This document shows, one piece after another, positions 8,371 to 19,700 of a stretch of 64,000 bases of DNA. Where the stretch lies: assembly GCA_023053575.1 (NCBI GenBank), contig JAKZAP010000017.1:1123501-1187500 (forward strand). Direction: 5' to 3'. The notes beneath the pieces are model-generated. The model searched no databases. It saw only the letters and a list, made by a program, of their open reading frames with translations, and was not told the origin of the DNA. The stretch's first letter is position 1. Every line of letters starts with the position of its first letter. A program made the translations under genes and the position numbers. This DNA is from Branchinecta lynchi. Its lineage: Eukaryota; Arthropoda; Branchiopoda; Anostraca; Branchinectidae.

Positions 8371-10513
8371 GGCACTGTCTAGGGAACCGGGAGTCGTACT
8401 TAATGTCCTACGGGCTACAGAACCGGTAGTTCTCACGGAAACCAAACCATATGAGCTGCGATTCCGGGATCTGACGTCATTAACTAACGGAAACTTGTAT
8501 GTGCTGGCTCCCCTTCCGGTAGTAATTGGAAATAGCTCCCGGAAACTTCATCGCACCAGCTTCTCGTCCGGTAGCCTCACGGAATTGTGTACTCAGAAGC
8601 TAGGGAGCCGGTAGTTGATACCGGAAACTGTATAATTGGAGCTTCTGTTCCGGTAGTGTCTACGTGGAATATAAAACTCACGGAATAGTTTGGATGAGAG
8701 CTAGGATGCCGGGATTTTCACGGACTTAGAGAAAATAACATGGGAAAAAATTCACTACCGGAACCCATATATTGAGAGCTAAGGTACCGGTAGAAACTAC
8801 TATTTGCTTGAAAATGGCCAGCTCACGGACACAGATGGCTCTGGGCTAGGGTTCCGGTAGTGATGGAAAAAAAAAATTGAACTCACGTACCCATGTCAGT
8901 GCAGACTAGGAAACCGGAAGCAAATATTTTTAACTAACGGAACCCAACTTCTGCTGGCTGGGGTTCCGGTAGGGCAAACAAAAAATAAGATGTATAACTG
9001 GATTCAGTGAGCTGTACCGGACTCAAAGTCCATATTGACACCCGTCCATGTGTTTTTAATTTTATTTTTTGGCACTACCGGAACCGCAGCTCGCAAGAGC
9101 TGGGTTCCGTGAGTAAAAAATATTCACTTCCGGTTTCCTAGTCTACACTGACATGGGTCCGTGAGTCCTATTTTTTTTTATTTTCGTCACTACCGGAACC
9201 CTAGCCCATAGTCACCTGTGTCCGTGAGCTGGTCATTTTCAAGCAAATAGTAGTTGCTACCGGTACCTTAGCTCTCAATATATGGGTTCCGGTAGTGAAT
9301 TTTGTCCAATGTTATTTTCTCTAAGTCCGTGAAAATCCCGGCATCCTAGCTCTCATCCAAACTATTCCGTGAGTTTTATATTCCACGTAGACACTACCGG
9401 AACAGAAGCTCCAATTATACAGTTTCCGGTATCAACTACCGGTTCCCTAGCTTCTGGGTCTACAATTCCGTGAGGCTACCGGACGAGAAGCTGGTGCGAT
9501 GAAGTTTCCGTGAGCTATTTCCAATTACTACCGGAACGGGAGCCAGCACGTACAAGTTTCCGTTAGTTAATGACGTCAGATCCCGGAATCGCAGCTCATA
9601 TGGTTTGGTTTCCGTGAGAACTACCGGTTCCGTAGCCCGTAGGACATAAAGTACGACTCCCGGTTCCCTAGACAGTAGTCGCGTTTTTTGCAATCGCTTG
9701 GAAAGAAAGTTGCCGTTTTTTGCGATCGACTGTCGACTGGAGGTCCAGTCGATCCGTTTTTTGTCGCTTGACTGGAGATCGACTGGGAACAAAGTCAACA
9801 GTCGATCCGATGCACCTTTCTCTTGGAGGTCCAGTCAAACTTGGTGCCAAATTTTGAAAACTGAAACATGTGGACCCAAAAACGTACAATTACACCTCAG
9901 GAAGCGCCAGTACTGCAGCAGTTTCAGAAGTCGCGTTTTTTACAGCTCGACTGGCGATTGGGACTTGTTCCCGGGTTCATCCAGTTGACCGTTTTTTGTC
10001 GCTTGATAGGGGAGCGAGAACAAGCCTTCAAAAAACGGTCTAAATCAGTCCATAAATCAGTCCATCCCCACAACTCTTCCCTCGGCAGTCTCTGAAACTG
10101 CTGCAGTACTGGCGCTTCCTGAGGTGTAAATGTACGTTTTTGGGTCCACATGTTTGAGTTTTCAAAATTTGGCACCAAGTTTGACTGGACCTCCAAGAGA
10201 AAGGTGCATCGGATTGACTGTTGACTTTGTTCCCAGTCGATCTCCAGTCAAGCGACAAAAAACGGATCGACTGGACCTCCAGTCGACAGTCGATCGCAAA
10301 AAACGGCAACTTTCGTTCCAAGCGATTGCAAAAAACGCGACTAGAGACTGCCGAGGGAAGAGTTGTGGGGATGGACTGATTTATTGACTGATTTAGACCG
10401 TTTTTCGAAGGCTTGTTCTCGCTCCCCTATCAAGCGACTAAAAACGGTCAACTGGATGAACCCGGGAACAAGTCCCAATCGCCAGTCGATCTGTAAAAAA
10501 CGCGACTAGTGCC
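8371..10513. mobile_element. Foldback DNA transposon with 9-bp TSD, split by a second insertion
   Basis: The exact direct repeat TTCTTCCGT flanks the unit at 8362-8370 and 10514-10522. The left terminus GGCACTGTCTAGGGAACC recurs inverted as GGTTCCCTAGACAGT (to 9676) plus GCC (10511-10513), the right terminus being interrupted by the element at 9677-10507. Two arms of about 615-620 bp (8374-8988 and 9056-9675) pair along their length around a loop of about 67 bp. A nine-base duplication with long inverted arms best fits Mutator-like elements, but no transposase is present and the family is unproven. Within each arm about ten short hairpins repeat (CCGGAA...AGCT...TTCCGG). Confidence 0.85.
9677..10507. 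mobile_element. Second DNA element with interleaved A-B-A'-B' inverted repeats
   Basis: The termini are AGTCGCGTTTTTT (9677) and AAAAAACGCGACT (to 10507), flanked by AGT on both sides (a probable 3-bp duplication of the older element's terminus). Internally A (9677-9927) is the inverted complement of A' (10092-10342), and B (9929-10092) of B' (10343-10507). A and B each begin with the same AGTCGCGTTTTTT end and share a subterminal CCGTTTTTTGTCGCTTGA block. The open frames seen on both strands are products of the inverted repeats and not genes. Confidence 0.85.
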
Positions 10514-10684
10514 TTCTTCCGTAGCATGTGCTCGCCGTCTGACTGCTAAACCGAAACCTCTTTTCACATTGGTTGTCTATTGTAGCTCGTCGAACTTAGC
10601 CAATAATACAATTTAATAAACTACTCACTGCTCTGTTCTTATAACAAGATTTGGTCGTGAACCTAGGCTGGGTCGAATCTGGGC
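10514..10684 (+). promoter_or_regulatory. Probable CDIPT 5' flank / 5'-UTR
   Basis: These 171 bp separate the foldback composite from the CDIPT start codon and must contain the 5' UTR, and possibly the core promoter. There is no TATA box. An acceptor-like TATTGTAG ends at 10585, which would allow a spliced leader exon. The first nine bases are the target duplication of the foldback element. Confidence 0.4.
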
Positions 10685-10739
10685 ATGGAAAGCATAAAAA
10701 GCAGTGATAATGTGTTTCTGTTTGTGCCAAATATCATAG
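10685..10739 (+). CDS. CDIPT: CDIPT coding exon 1
   Basis: The start codon at 10685 has G at -3 and +4. The exon encodes an 18-residue N-terminus ending NVFLFVPNII, the conserved opening of animal PI synthases, and stops after the first base of a glycine codon at the donor G|GTAAGTG. Intron 1 (10740-18447, 7.7 kb) contains a LINE ORF1 relic, a gypsy-type element and a further LINE. Confidence 0.93.
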
Positions 10740-13700
10740 GTAAGTGAATTTCAGTTACATGAGCAACTTCCCTTCGACAGTTTGACTTTGATTCAAACAA
10801 GTTTTGTAAATCAATCTAATTTTTTACAGAAAGAATGCTGAAAGATTTACCTGTCCAGCAATATCAAGTTTACTATCTTCCCTTTCGAATTGAGTATTTG
10901 ACTGTTTTATAATGTATAGGCTAAGCAAGAAACAAAGCCAAGCAAGATGGAAAAATTGAGAGAGGTGTTCTAAATTAGCATAGGGTACGAGCGCCGGTAG
11001 TTAGACAGTTAAATCCTCACTTAGCTAATGCTTTACTTTGTATTAAATGCTTCACAAATAAACATTTCCGACTTCCTTTAGACTGCCTTTAGAAGGCGTT
11101 ACAAAAATTGGCTGTTTTCTTAGTCTCCCTTGTCTTCACCTCTCTGGCATTTCGGCGATCCAAATCTTAGGAGCTGGGATATCGTGGCAGGAAATTCAAA
11201 CACTCCCAGCAGTGCTTCATAGAAAAAGATATATTTGAGATGTCACCAAAGTCAAGCCGCAGATGCAGTTTACCTGATTATTCTAGTGTTTCGTCAGAAG
11301 TTCCATGGCTTAAAGTGCCTATTAAAAGTTTTTCTTTGTGGAATAGTGTTGTGAAGCTTGATTAACTTGCTTTATAAAATGTACCAGCATATGCAATAAG
11401 CTGATAAAAAATAACATAGCTACAAAAATCATTCAAAAAAAATAACCAATTCAAATCTGAATTATTACAAGCTGATTTATGCATAAAATAAAGATCTACT
11501 AAGTATTATAAGACACATCACTTTTATCTTTGTCCAAGCTAGTAAATTGATCATGTACTTGCCCCAAAAATTACGCTTTGAAATATCACAGAGAGGAAAC
11601 TGTTGAAAAGCTGCTGTTGTAGGGGGTAAGCATTGTTCCTAGGTTGTTACAGAGTGGGATCGGGGTAGTTCGATGTGCCCATTGAACTTTAAAAACTAAA
11701 CCAATTAAATCATAGATCTTGTTTATGTATTAAAAAATTCGTTTGAAAATCACACTTCTTTTTGCCATTTCTTGACACCACTGTTGCTAAACAAGAATGC
11801 TCCACTTGATTTTCGCATATTCCGCCCAAAACTATATTCACAGGCGGTGTTTTTTGTGCTCAGATAATCACTGACAGTCGCATTTAAACTCGGGTGGCTT
11901 CATTTTGGTTTTGACAATTCTAGTGGTTTGTGCTGCTGATTTTTAGACGGCAATAGTGGATGGATGTTGAGCTTCAGCAGAAGAAAAGAATATACGAGGC
12001 ACAATATTTAAAATTACCTTACAAGGAAGAAAAATCAGGTAGCTTAAACCAAGTGCCCAAGATTAACTCTTGGCCGGGCACTAGCAAAAACTGGTTAATG
12101 TAGTGCACGTGTTTATCTGCTGTCCGCTTACTGCCACTTGTACCCTAACTGTGCCCCTGTGCACAGGTATGCTGTGGGTATGCAGGTATGCTGTGGCTGT
12201 ACTGGAAATGTAAAGAGAAAGTAGAAATAACCAATCATTTTTTTTTAAACATACATTTTCATACAGTATATTAGGGGTATCTAACCTCAGACAAGACATG
12301 ACAGACACACCACACAATGAATCTCTAACATCGAGATTCAACGAACAAAACCAGGTCCTACAGTATCAAAATGAACAGATTGCTCAACTCGAAACAGCAA
12401 ACGAGAAGCAAAAAGCCAAGAGACAACCAGGAAGAAGCAGCAGCGGTAAAGCAAGATTGCAGCTCTCAGACAGATATTCCAACGTATCCCATAGTGCGTA
12501 AAATATCAAGAAAATTGTACAAGCAGAAGATCAGTTTTTAGTAGTAGATACATTTGTCAAATTTGAGACATCATTATCTGCTCCAGAGATCCCTGATACC
12601 CCATGGAGACCCCCCCCCAAACAACCAACATCCACACTCCAACCGGAAAAACAATGAGCTGAGACACTACTTGAATGGATATTGCAGGTATGGAAATAAA
12701 TGCTGTTTCTTCCACCCAATCGATTCAGCACTGTTGTGCATGACCTATGCAAAGGCTGCCGTCTGTAGTGATGAGCAAGAACAGTCTTGCACAAAACTAC
12801 ACCCAGTATTGTGCACCAAGTTCTTAAAAGGCAATTGCAAAAGTCGGAGCTCCTGCAACTAGCATCACGTAAAAGACCCCAGACAAAATGTGCCATCGGA
12901 AAAGTTCGTTTTCTGAGAGCAAGATCTGACAGTCAACATGATCTAGTGTGGCTTCGCAAGAGGCGATGTTTAACGTATGAATTGCTTTATTCAACTGAAC
13001 TGACTATTCACAAGAAGGAAATATATATAAACACAGAGGTTGCTTCCTCGCGCCAGGTGATGGGATGGCTACTCTTCAACTGGTGAGAGGATTCTCCATC
13101 ATCCTTCCTTCCTTAGATTTGGCCTGTGCTGCCACTATGATGAAACTCCGATGCTGCGGCTGCTGAACTGGGTGATGGCTGATTCGATGGTTCGGCTGAA
13201 CCTAACAATCTTGCACATTGGCACGAAGTTAGCAGTCGTTTTACATCAGTAACAACCGATGGCCAAAAAAAACGGGAGCGAATGCGCAAAAGCGTTATAT
13301 CGATTCGCAGATGATTACCGTTAAAGAGAGTTGTTCGGTATCGCCAAGCTAACTGCAAACGTTTACTTCGCCAGAATCTAAAATATATACTGTCATACTG
13401 AATAAACGCAACGTCAGTATCTTGGGAAGACCCTGCGCGGATGAGTGGCCAGATACGGGCGTCCATCATCTGGTCTCGTCTTAAAAGCTGCTTTGCCGTC
13501 TCTTCTGTTTCGCCACTGAGAGCTACATAACAATCGATTGTCTCTGCGGCGACTGGTGCCAAATCAGTCGGTGGTTCTAAAGAAAAAAACAACGCTTTCT
13601 TAAACAAATAACTAATATTTACAATGTTCGCCTCCTCAAAAGGTTAGGTGGACATTTCGTTTGCGAAAGCTCTGCTCAGGCAATCGGCATTCCCATTTTC

Positions 13701-16700
13701 ATTGCCGGCTTTTGCTGTGATCTGCATATCTAGCCCCAGGTATTCAACATGTTGATGTCCGAACCGACATTTCGTTGGATTCACTGTTAAGTTGTTCGTG
13801 TACAATCGATCGAAAATGTCTCCCAGGTGCCGGATATGGTCACTCCAAGTCAAGGAGAAGACGATCAGATCGTCGAAATAGACATCCGAGTAGTCCCTCG
13901 CGCTTTTTACTTTTCTACCGCTTTTCGCGTCCCCTCTTTTCCTAAGCAACCGCTTCCCTCGTAAACCGAATGGCAAAGTGACGAATTCGAAATGGCCGAT
14001 ATTTCCGACGACGAATGCCGTTTTTTAGATGCTTTCAGGTGTTAAGGGAACTTGAAAGTAACCTTTCGTCATGTCGAGGATGCTAAGATATTTCGCATGA
14101 CCGACCGGCGATATTATATCGTCAATTCTAGGCATCGAAAAAAGGTTGGGGTTAAGAGTAACCTGGTTTAGGAGACGATAATCAATACAGAGCCTGATCC
14201 AATTCGTCCCTTTCTTAGGTACGATCACCGCAGGAGATGCGTATGGGCTGCGAGAGGGTTGAATAACGCCTGCATCCAACATGGATTGAATTTCGGCTTT
14301 GACTGACTCTCTTCGGCTGTACGGGATTCTGTAAGGTGCCTTACGAATTGGCTTCGTACCTTCCCGGGATCGTGCTTATCATCCTCGTAAATTCTGGAAG
14401 TAGCTTTCGTGGCTCTGCTTTCTGCTCAGTGCAAAGATTCGGGTTTATCTCGACTTTTTGCAAGTCTTCCGACGACTTTGACTCGAATGTCACAATCAGC
14501 GGTTTCATTTGGTCTGACCCGTCGGTATCCAACTCTGGTATGACGGTTGCCATGTAGCATGGTTTCGGTTCGTGGTACTTTCGAAGCAGATTCGCATGTA
14601 GCACCGTACTTTTCTTTCGCCCCTCAAACCCCGAAATTTTGAGTGTGAACTTACCGATTTGCTTTTGTACTTTGAACGGTCCCTGCCACTGCTTTTCGAG
14701 CTTTGTGGAACTCTCTGATTTTAAAATGAGGACCTGATCCCCCACCTCAATTTTGGGTCTCTTGCGAACCTCCGATTCACGGGTCATCGTTCGCTCTGCT
14801 GCTTCGTCCAGGTTTTCGAGTACAAATTTTCTAATGCTCGACATTTTTGTTCTCAGCTGTAACAGATATAAATCGTTAGAACATTCGTTTTCTTCAAGTG
14901 TAGCATCTGCGGAGCCCGAAAGCTGCTCTTTTAGGACCTCGAGTGGACCTCGGGGATTTTGTCCGTATACTACCTCGAAAGGGGAGCAGTCGGAAGTTCT
15001 GTGCTTGGCTTCTCGATAAGCATACAAAAGCATGGGCAAAAACTCGTCCCATCTTTTCGGTTCGTTTCGTACGAATTTTCGAAGCATTTGGATGATACTA
15101 CCGTCCCATTGTTCTACTAGAACCATTAGAAGACGGGTGATAGGCCGTAGTCCTACACGACTTTACCCCCGCGGAAGAGAGCCAATCTCGGATTTCCTTG
15201 CTCTCAAAACACGTCCCCTGGTCATGAACCATTTCTTTCGATTATCCGTAGCGACTGAAATATTCCTGGAGAACTTCAATGACCCGTTTTGAGGTATACG
15301 AACGTAAAGCAGAAGCTTCCGCCATTTTGGGAAGTGGTCGACGATCGTAAGTAGCCAGATATTTCTTTTTGAGCTGGGAGTAAGCTTCCCTACGAAATCG
15401 ATCCCTATCCGTTCGAAGGATAGAAAGGCTGCACTGGCGCTTGATCATACCTAGTCATACGCGCTACTTTTTGGCAGTCGTGGCAGTGTGAACAGTGTTT
15501 CCTCACATCTCAAAATAGTCCCGGCCAGTAAAACTGGGTGAGGATTCTCGATGCCGTTTTTTCTCGTCCGCTGTGTCCCCTTGCGGAGAATTGTGTGCCG
15601 TTTGGAGTGCCTTTTGCCTATGTCCGATTGGCAGAACGAGTTGCCAGCGAAGCTCCTTGACGCCGGTTCAGAAACTACGCGAAATAGGTGATTGTTACGA
15701 ATCATGAAACGTACCTTGATATTCTAGTCCTCCAGCGTTCTAATTCGGCTCCAAAGAGATTTCAAGGAGACGTCCCTTTTCTGCTCTTACTCGAATTCGG
15801 CAGTTTTCTCCACCTCGCTAATCGTCTGTGCATAGGCGTTGGCAACCTCGAGGTTGTGGCAACGTTTCTCTGCCTGTCGCTGCGAATTCGATCTCGAGCT
15901 CGCCGCCCTTTTCGTAGCCTCCATTTCAGCTTGTGCTGATTCGCCCGCTTCGTTCCCTAACGGCATATCGAATATTGAACCACCATCGACATGCAGATCA
16001 AGGACATCGTTCCACATTGGTCCGTCCATTTTTTCTGTAAGAACCCAGAAATTAGGAAAATCCCTCCCTAAAATGGCACGTCCACGTAAAGAACTAGATA
16101 CGGTGTCTCTTAACTTTCCCTGGGCTACCTTATCACCCGGTAAATACAGAGAAATTTCTACCTTGGCGGTTGGGTAAGCTTTGATATCCGAATGTACACA
16201 CCCTAAATTGAATACCACATTTATGTCGACCAGCTGTTTAGGCACGAAATCGCTGCCTACGATCGTAATATCGCTCCCCCTGTCGATGGAAGAAACGAAC
16301 ACTTTTACCAAAAACCCTGCCCGGAATTTCCTTTGATGCCATAAAGACATATTTCCGTTCTAAATTATTGACTTTTATCCCGTCCATCGGCCTACATTTT
16401 CATTTTAAAGCCATATGGGATGACTTTCGGAACGAATGACCATTTTGTTTCCCTCCGGTTTTTGAGTTTACGAATTTCTTTCCCGATAATTCTGGACAAT
16501 CGCGCTTGAAATGTCCTGTTTGCTTACATGCAAAACAGATCGGATCATTACCGTCCCAAGCATCACTTTTTTTCCGGATTCAATATTATCCCTGGAAGTG
16601 CGCGAAAATTTCGGTTTCTTGTGAGCTTAGTCAAAATTTTCCGCCATCGAAATTGCAGATTCCATTGTGCTAGGTCGAAGCTCTCGTAAACGTATGGCAA

Positions 16701-19700
16701 GACCCGGAACGGCGGAACTATGCATGAACTGTTCGAGTAACAGTTTTTGAAGTATTTCCGAAAATTTCTGACCCGTAGCAGTAGTAGTATCGGTATCCGA
16801 TTCGCAAATGCCCAACCACTTCCGCGAGAGTTTTTCTAACTATCCCCAAACTCTTGGAAACTCATTGATTCCGTTTTGCGAAGTTCTCAAAATCGAATTC
16901 GATATGTTTCCGGCGTAACATTGTATTTCTTCTACTCGGATCTCGCGGCTTCGTGATCATTTCTACTTGAGAAGCGTGCACTGTTTGCATCTGCGTAATC
17001 ATTTGATCGAACTTCGTTAATAAATTCATGACGGCATCCACCTGTGAATGCAGTTGTGTCGTAGCGTTGGTGTTCCCGGTAGACGTTTCCGGTTTCGTCG
17101 ACATGGTTCCCTGAAGTCCCTCAGAAATTAATCCGTTTCCAGCGAAAAGTAATTCGGTCCCTTCCAAATAATCACTCCCGATTATATTTTCCGAACGCTC
17201 GCACCCCAGCGAGTTTTCCGGATTAGAATTAAATTCGAATTCACTCTCTAAGAATTTCTCTCTAAAAGTTAAACCCAAGAAAAGCCACTTATCCTGGCGA
17301 AGTTCCCATCCGTCATGCGAAGGAGTTCAAATGAGCTTGTGGAGCCATTAGCACCCGTCTTTAACCAATCTCTTGTCGAAGAATCTTCCCCATGCACTTT
17401 AAGCTGGCATACATCACCCCAATACCAAAGAAAGGGACCCCAAAATCCGTGAAGGACATTCGACCAATTTCTAAAACGTCGTTTTTTTCAAAAGTTTTCG
17501 AACAGTTTATCTTTAAACGGCTGTAGCCTACGGAAGACGTTAAATACAAACTGGATGAACGACAGTACGGATTTCTTCCAGGCTGCAATACTTCGCATTA
17601 CTTGGTTCAGTATATCCATGACGTTCTAAAGCACCTGGAAACTGAGGCTCATTTGTTGACACCCTAATCACGGACTTCGTCAAAGCTTTCGATTTTCTGG
17701 ACCACAGTGTAGTTATCGAAGAAGCTTCTATGATGGGGGCGGCCAGAAGATTTGTGCTGAGAATGTTGGCAGATTTCCTTCATGAAAGAAGCCAGTGTGT
17801 CCAGCTCAGCCAAGAAGACATCTCAACCTCATTGAGCATCACCTGTGGACCAGCGCAGGGAAGCAAACTAGGACCTCTCGCCTTCATTATAGTTATCGAC
17901 AAGCTCATCATTCCGTATCCAAATCGCTACAAATTTGCAGATGATTTGAATGCTGCCATCTTTCGATCTCTTCCCGATCCACATTCCAACGATCCACTGA
18001 AGACCTTGTTGACGGAGATCAACTCTCAAGCATCTAACTCTAAGCTTACATTCAGGATCAACTTTCTAAAAATCGAGGTCCCTGAAATCGGTGACACCAA
18101 CCTCAAAACTGTGTGAACAGTCAAGGTACTTGGCAACCACATCGATGATGATTTAAAATGCACTTTGTACACAGGTATCTCTGCTTCTACGGTCCTTCAA
18201 TCAACTCAAACGATTTGGCTTTAAATTATATTTTGTATATAACCAGTTTGTGGAAGTAACGGTCATGCTCAATAACAGGAACTCGCTGGAGAGTGAAGCC
18301 ACCGCAGCAGATTTAACAACTGCACAGGGGGGGAGAAGAATAGAAGCCATGTCAACCTTGTGCAAAGCCGAAACTTACAGGACTTCGAGTGCAAATACCA
18401 GGCAAATGATTTTTGAATACAATGGTTTGTACTTGTCTATCTTTCAGGCTATGCAAGAGTCGTACTTGGTTTAACTGCTCTCTGGTACATGCCCACTGCC
18501 CCATCTACTGCCGCGTTTTTATACCTTTTGAGTGGATTTTTAGATGCCTTTGATGGGCATGCAGCAAGACATCTTGGTCAAAGTAAGTAACCTACTATAG
18601 TACTGAAATATAAGGATAGCCTAGGAGGAAAATTCTCGGTGGAACGCTGGATTGTAGGCTCATACCTTAACCGCGTTTGATTCGCCAACGGTTATTTGTT
18701 ACTGTCAACGACCAACACTAGATGCTGTTTTATTCCATTACGTAGCGCACTTTCCGTTTTATTTAAAATCTGTGCTGTCCGTTTTATTTAAAAGCTGTGT
18801 CGAAAAATAGTGAACGGAATGGAAGTCTTTCGTCTATTGTCGTTCGGTTCGCTGTACGAAGAGAAAATGTTCGTCGGCGATGACGTCATTTATCTCTTAT
18901 CTGCAGGGGCGTCACAAGGGGGGGGGGAGGTGCTGAGGGTGTAGCATCCGCCCAACTTTTTGAGATTTGGTAATTTTGAATCGGAAACACAACATTTTAC
19001 TAAAACTATTCAGTTATTTTTCGGTATTGTTACGGGGATTCGGTAGTTATAAAGAATCACGGATAGGCTATCGGTACAAATATACTTGGTATAATGATAG
19101 GGATTCGGTATAATTGCTAGGATTCGGTCTTGGTCACGGATATTGGTGAACGAATTTGCTGAAATTATTTGATGATTTTTCGATGCCACAAGAGTTCGGT
19201 ATATTTATGGAGATTCGGATATTAAACAGAGTCCCGAATAGGCTATCAGTCCAAAACTATTCGGTATCATAGTTCAGATTCGGTAATTTGTTCAGTATAG
19301 TTCGCAGGGTAGTTACCATGAATCCCGACTTTAGGTCCAGACGAAATTATACCGAATTCGAATATTATCTGGTATATGCCAGAACTATTCGGTATGATTA
19401 CTATATAAGAACTATTCGTTAGTTATATAGAATCCCAAATATTCTATCGGGTCTAGAATTATTCGGGATTATAACTGGGATTCGGTAACTGTTTCTGTTT
19501 AGCTGCCAGGATTCGGTAGTTACCACGAACCCCTAACTTCGTTCTGGTTTCGACGACATTTCACCGAATATTAGTACATATTAGTCGCCATATGCTTCTC
19601 CGGAATTCCGAACTTTGCTCCAGTATCGACCTCAATCTTAAAATCCGGTGCTCCCCCCCCCCCACATGTTGCAGAGAATCGTACTCTTAGCTTTAGTTTT

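Larger units (their letters stand above)
13113..17280 (-). mobile_element. Ty3/gypsy-type LTR retrotransposon, degenerate, integrase before reverse transcriptase
   Basis: Read on the minus strand from high to low coordinates, the order is: gag region, CCHC knuckle, protease, integrase, reverse transcriptase, an RNase H remnant, and a second integrase-like zinc-binding stretch. The integrase runs in one open frame into the segment that normally leads into the reverse transcriptase, so PR-IN-RT order is native and not a simple rearrangement, at least to 13.6 kb. No LTRs were identified. The 5' side abuts a plus-strand LINE near 17285. Several frameshifts and stops make it non-functional. It lies in CDIPT intron 1 in antisense. 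Confidence 0.82.

Noticed and set aside
9460..10387. Six to seven overlapping open frames of 70-110 codons on both strands
   Set aside because: They mirror each other because of the inverted repeats and contain repeated low-complexity blocks; no domain is present.
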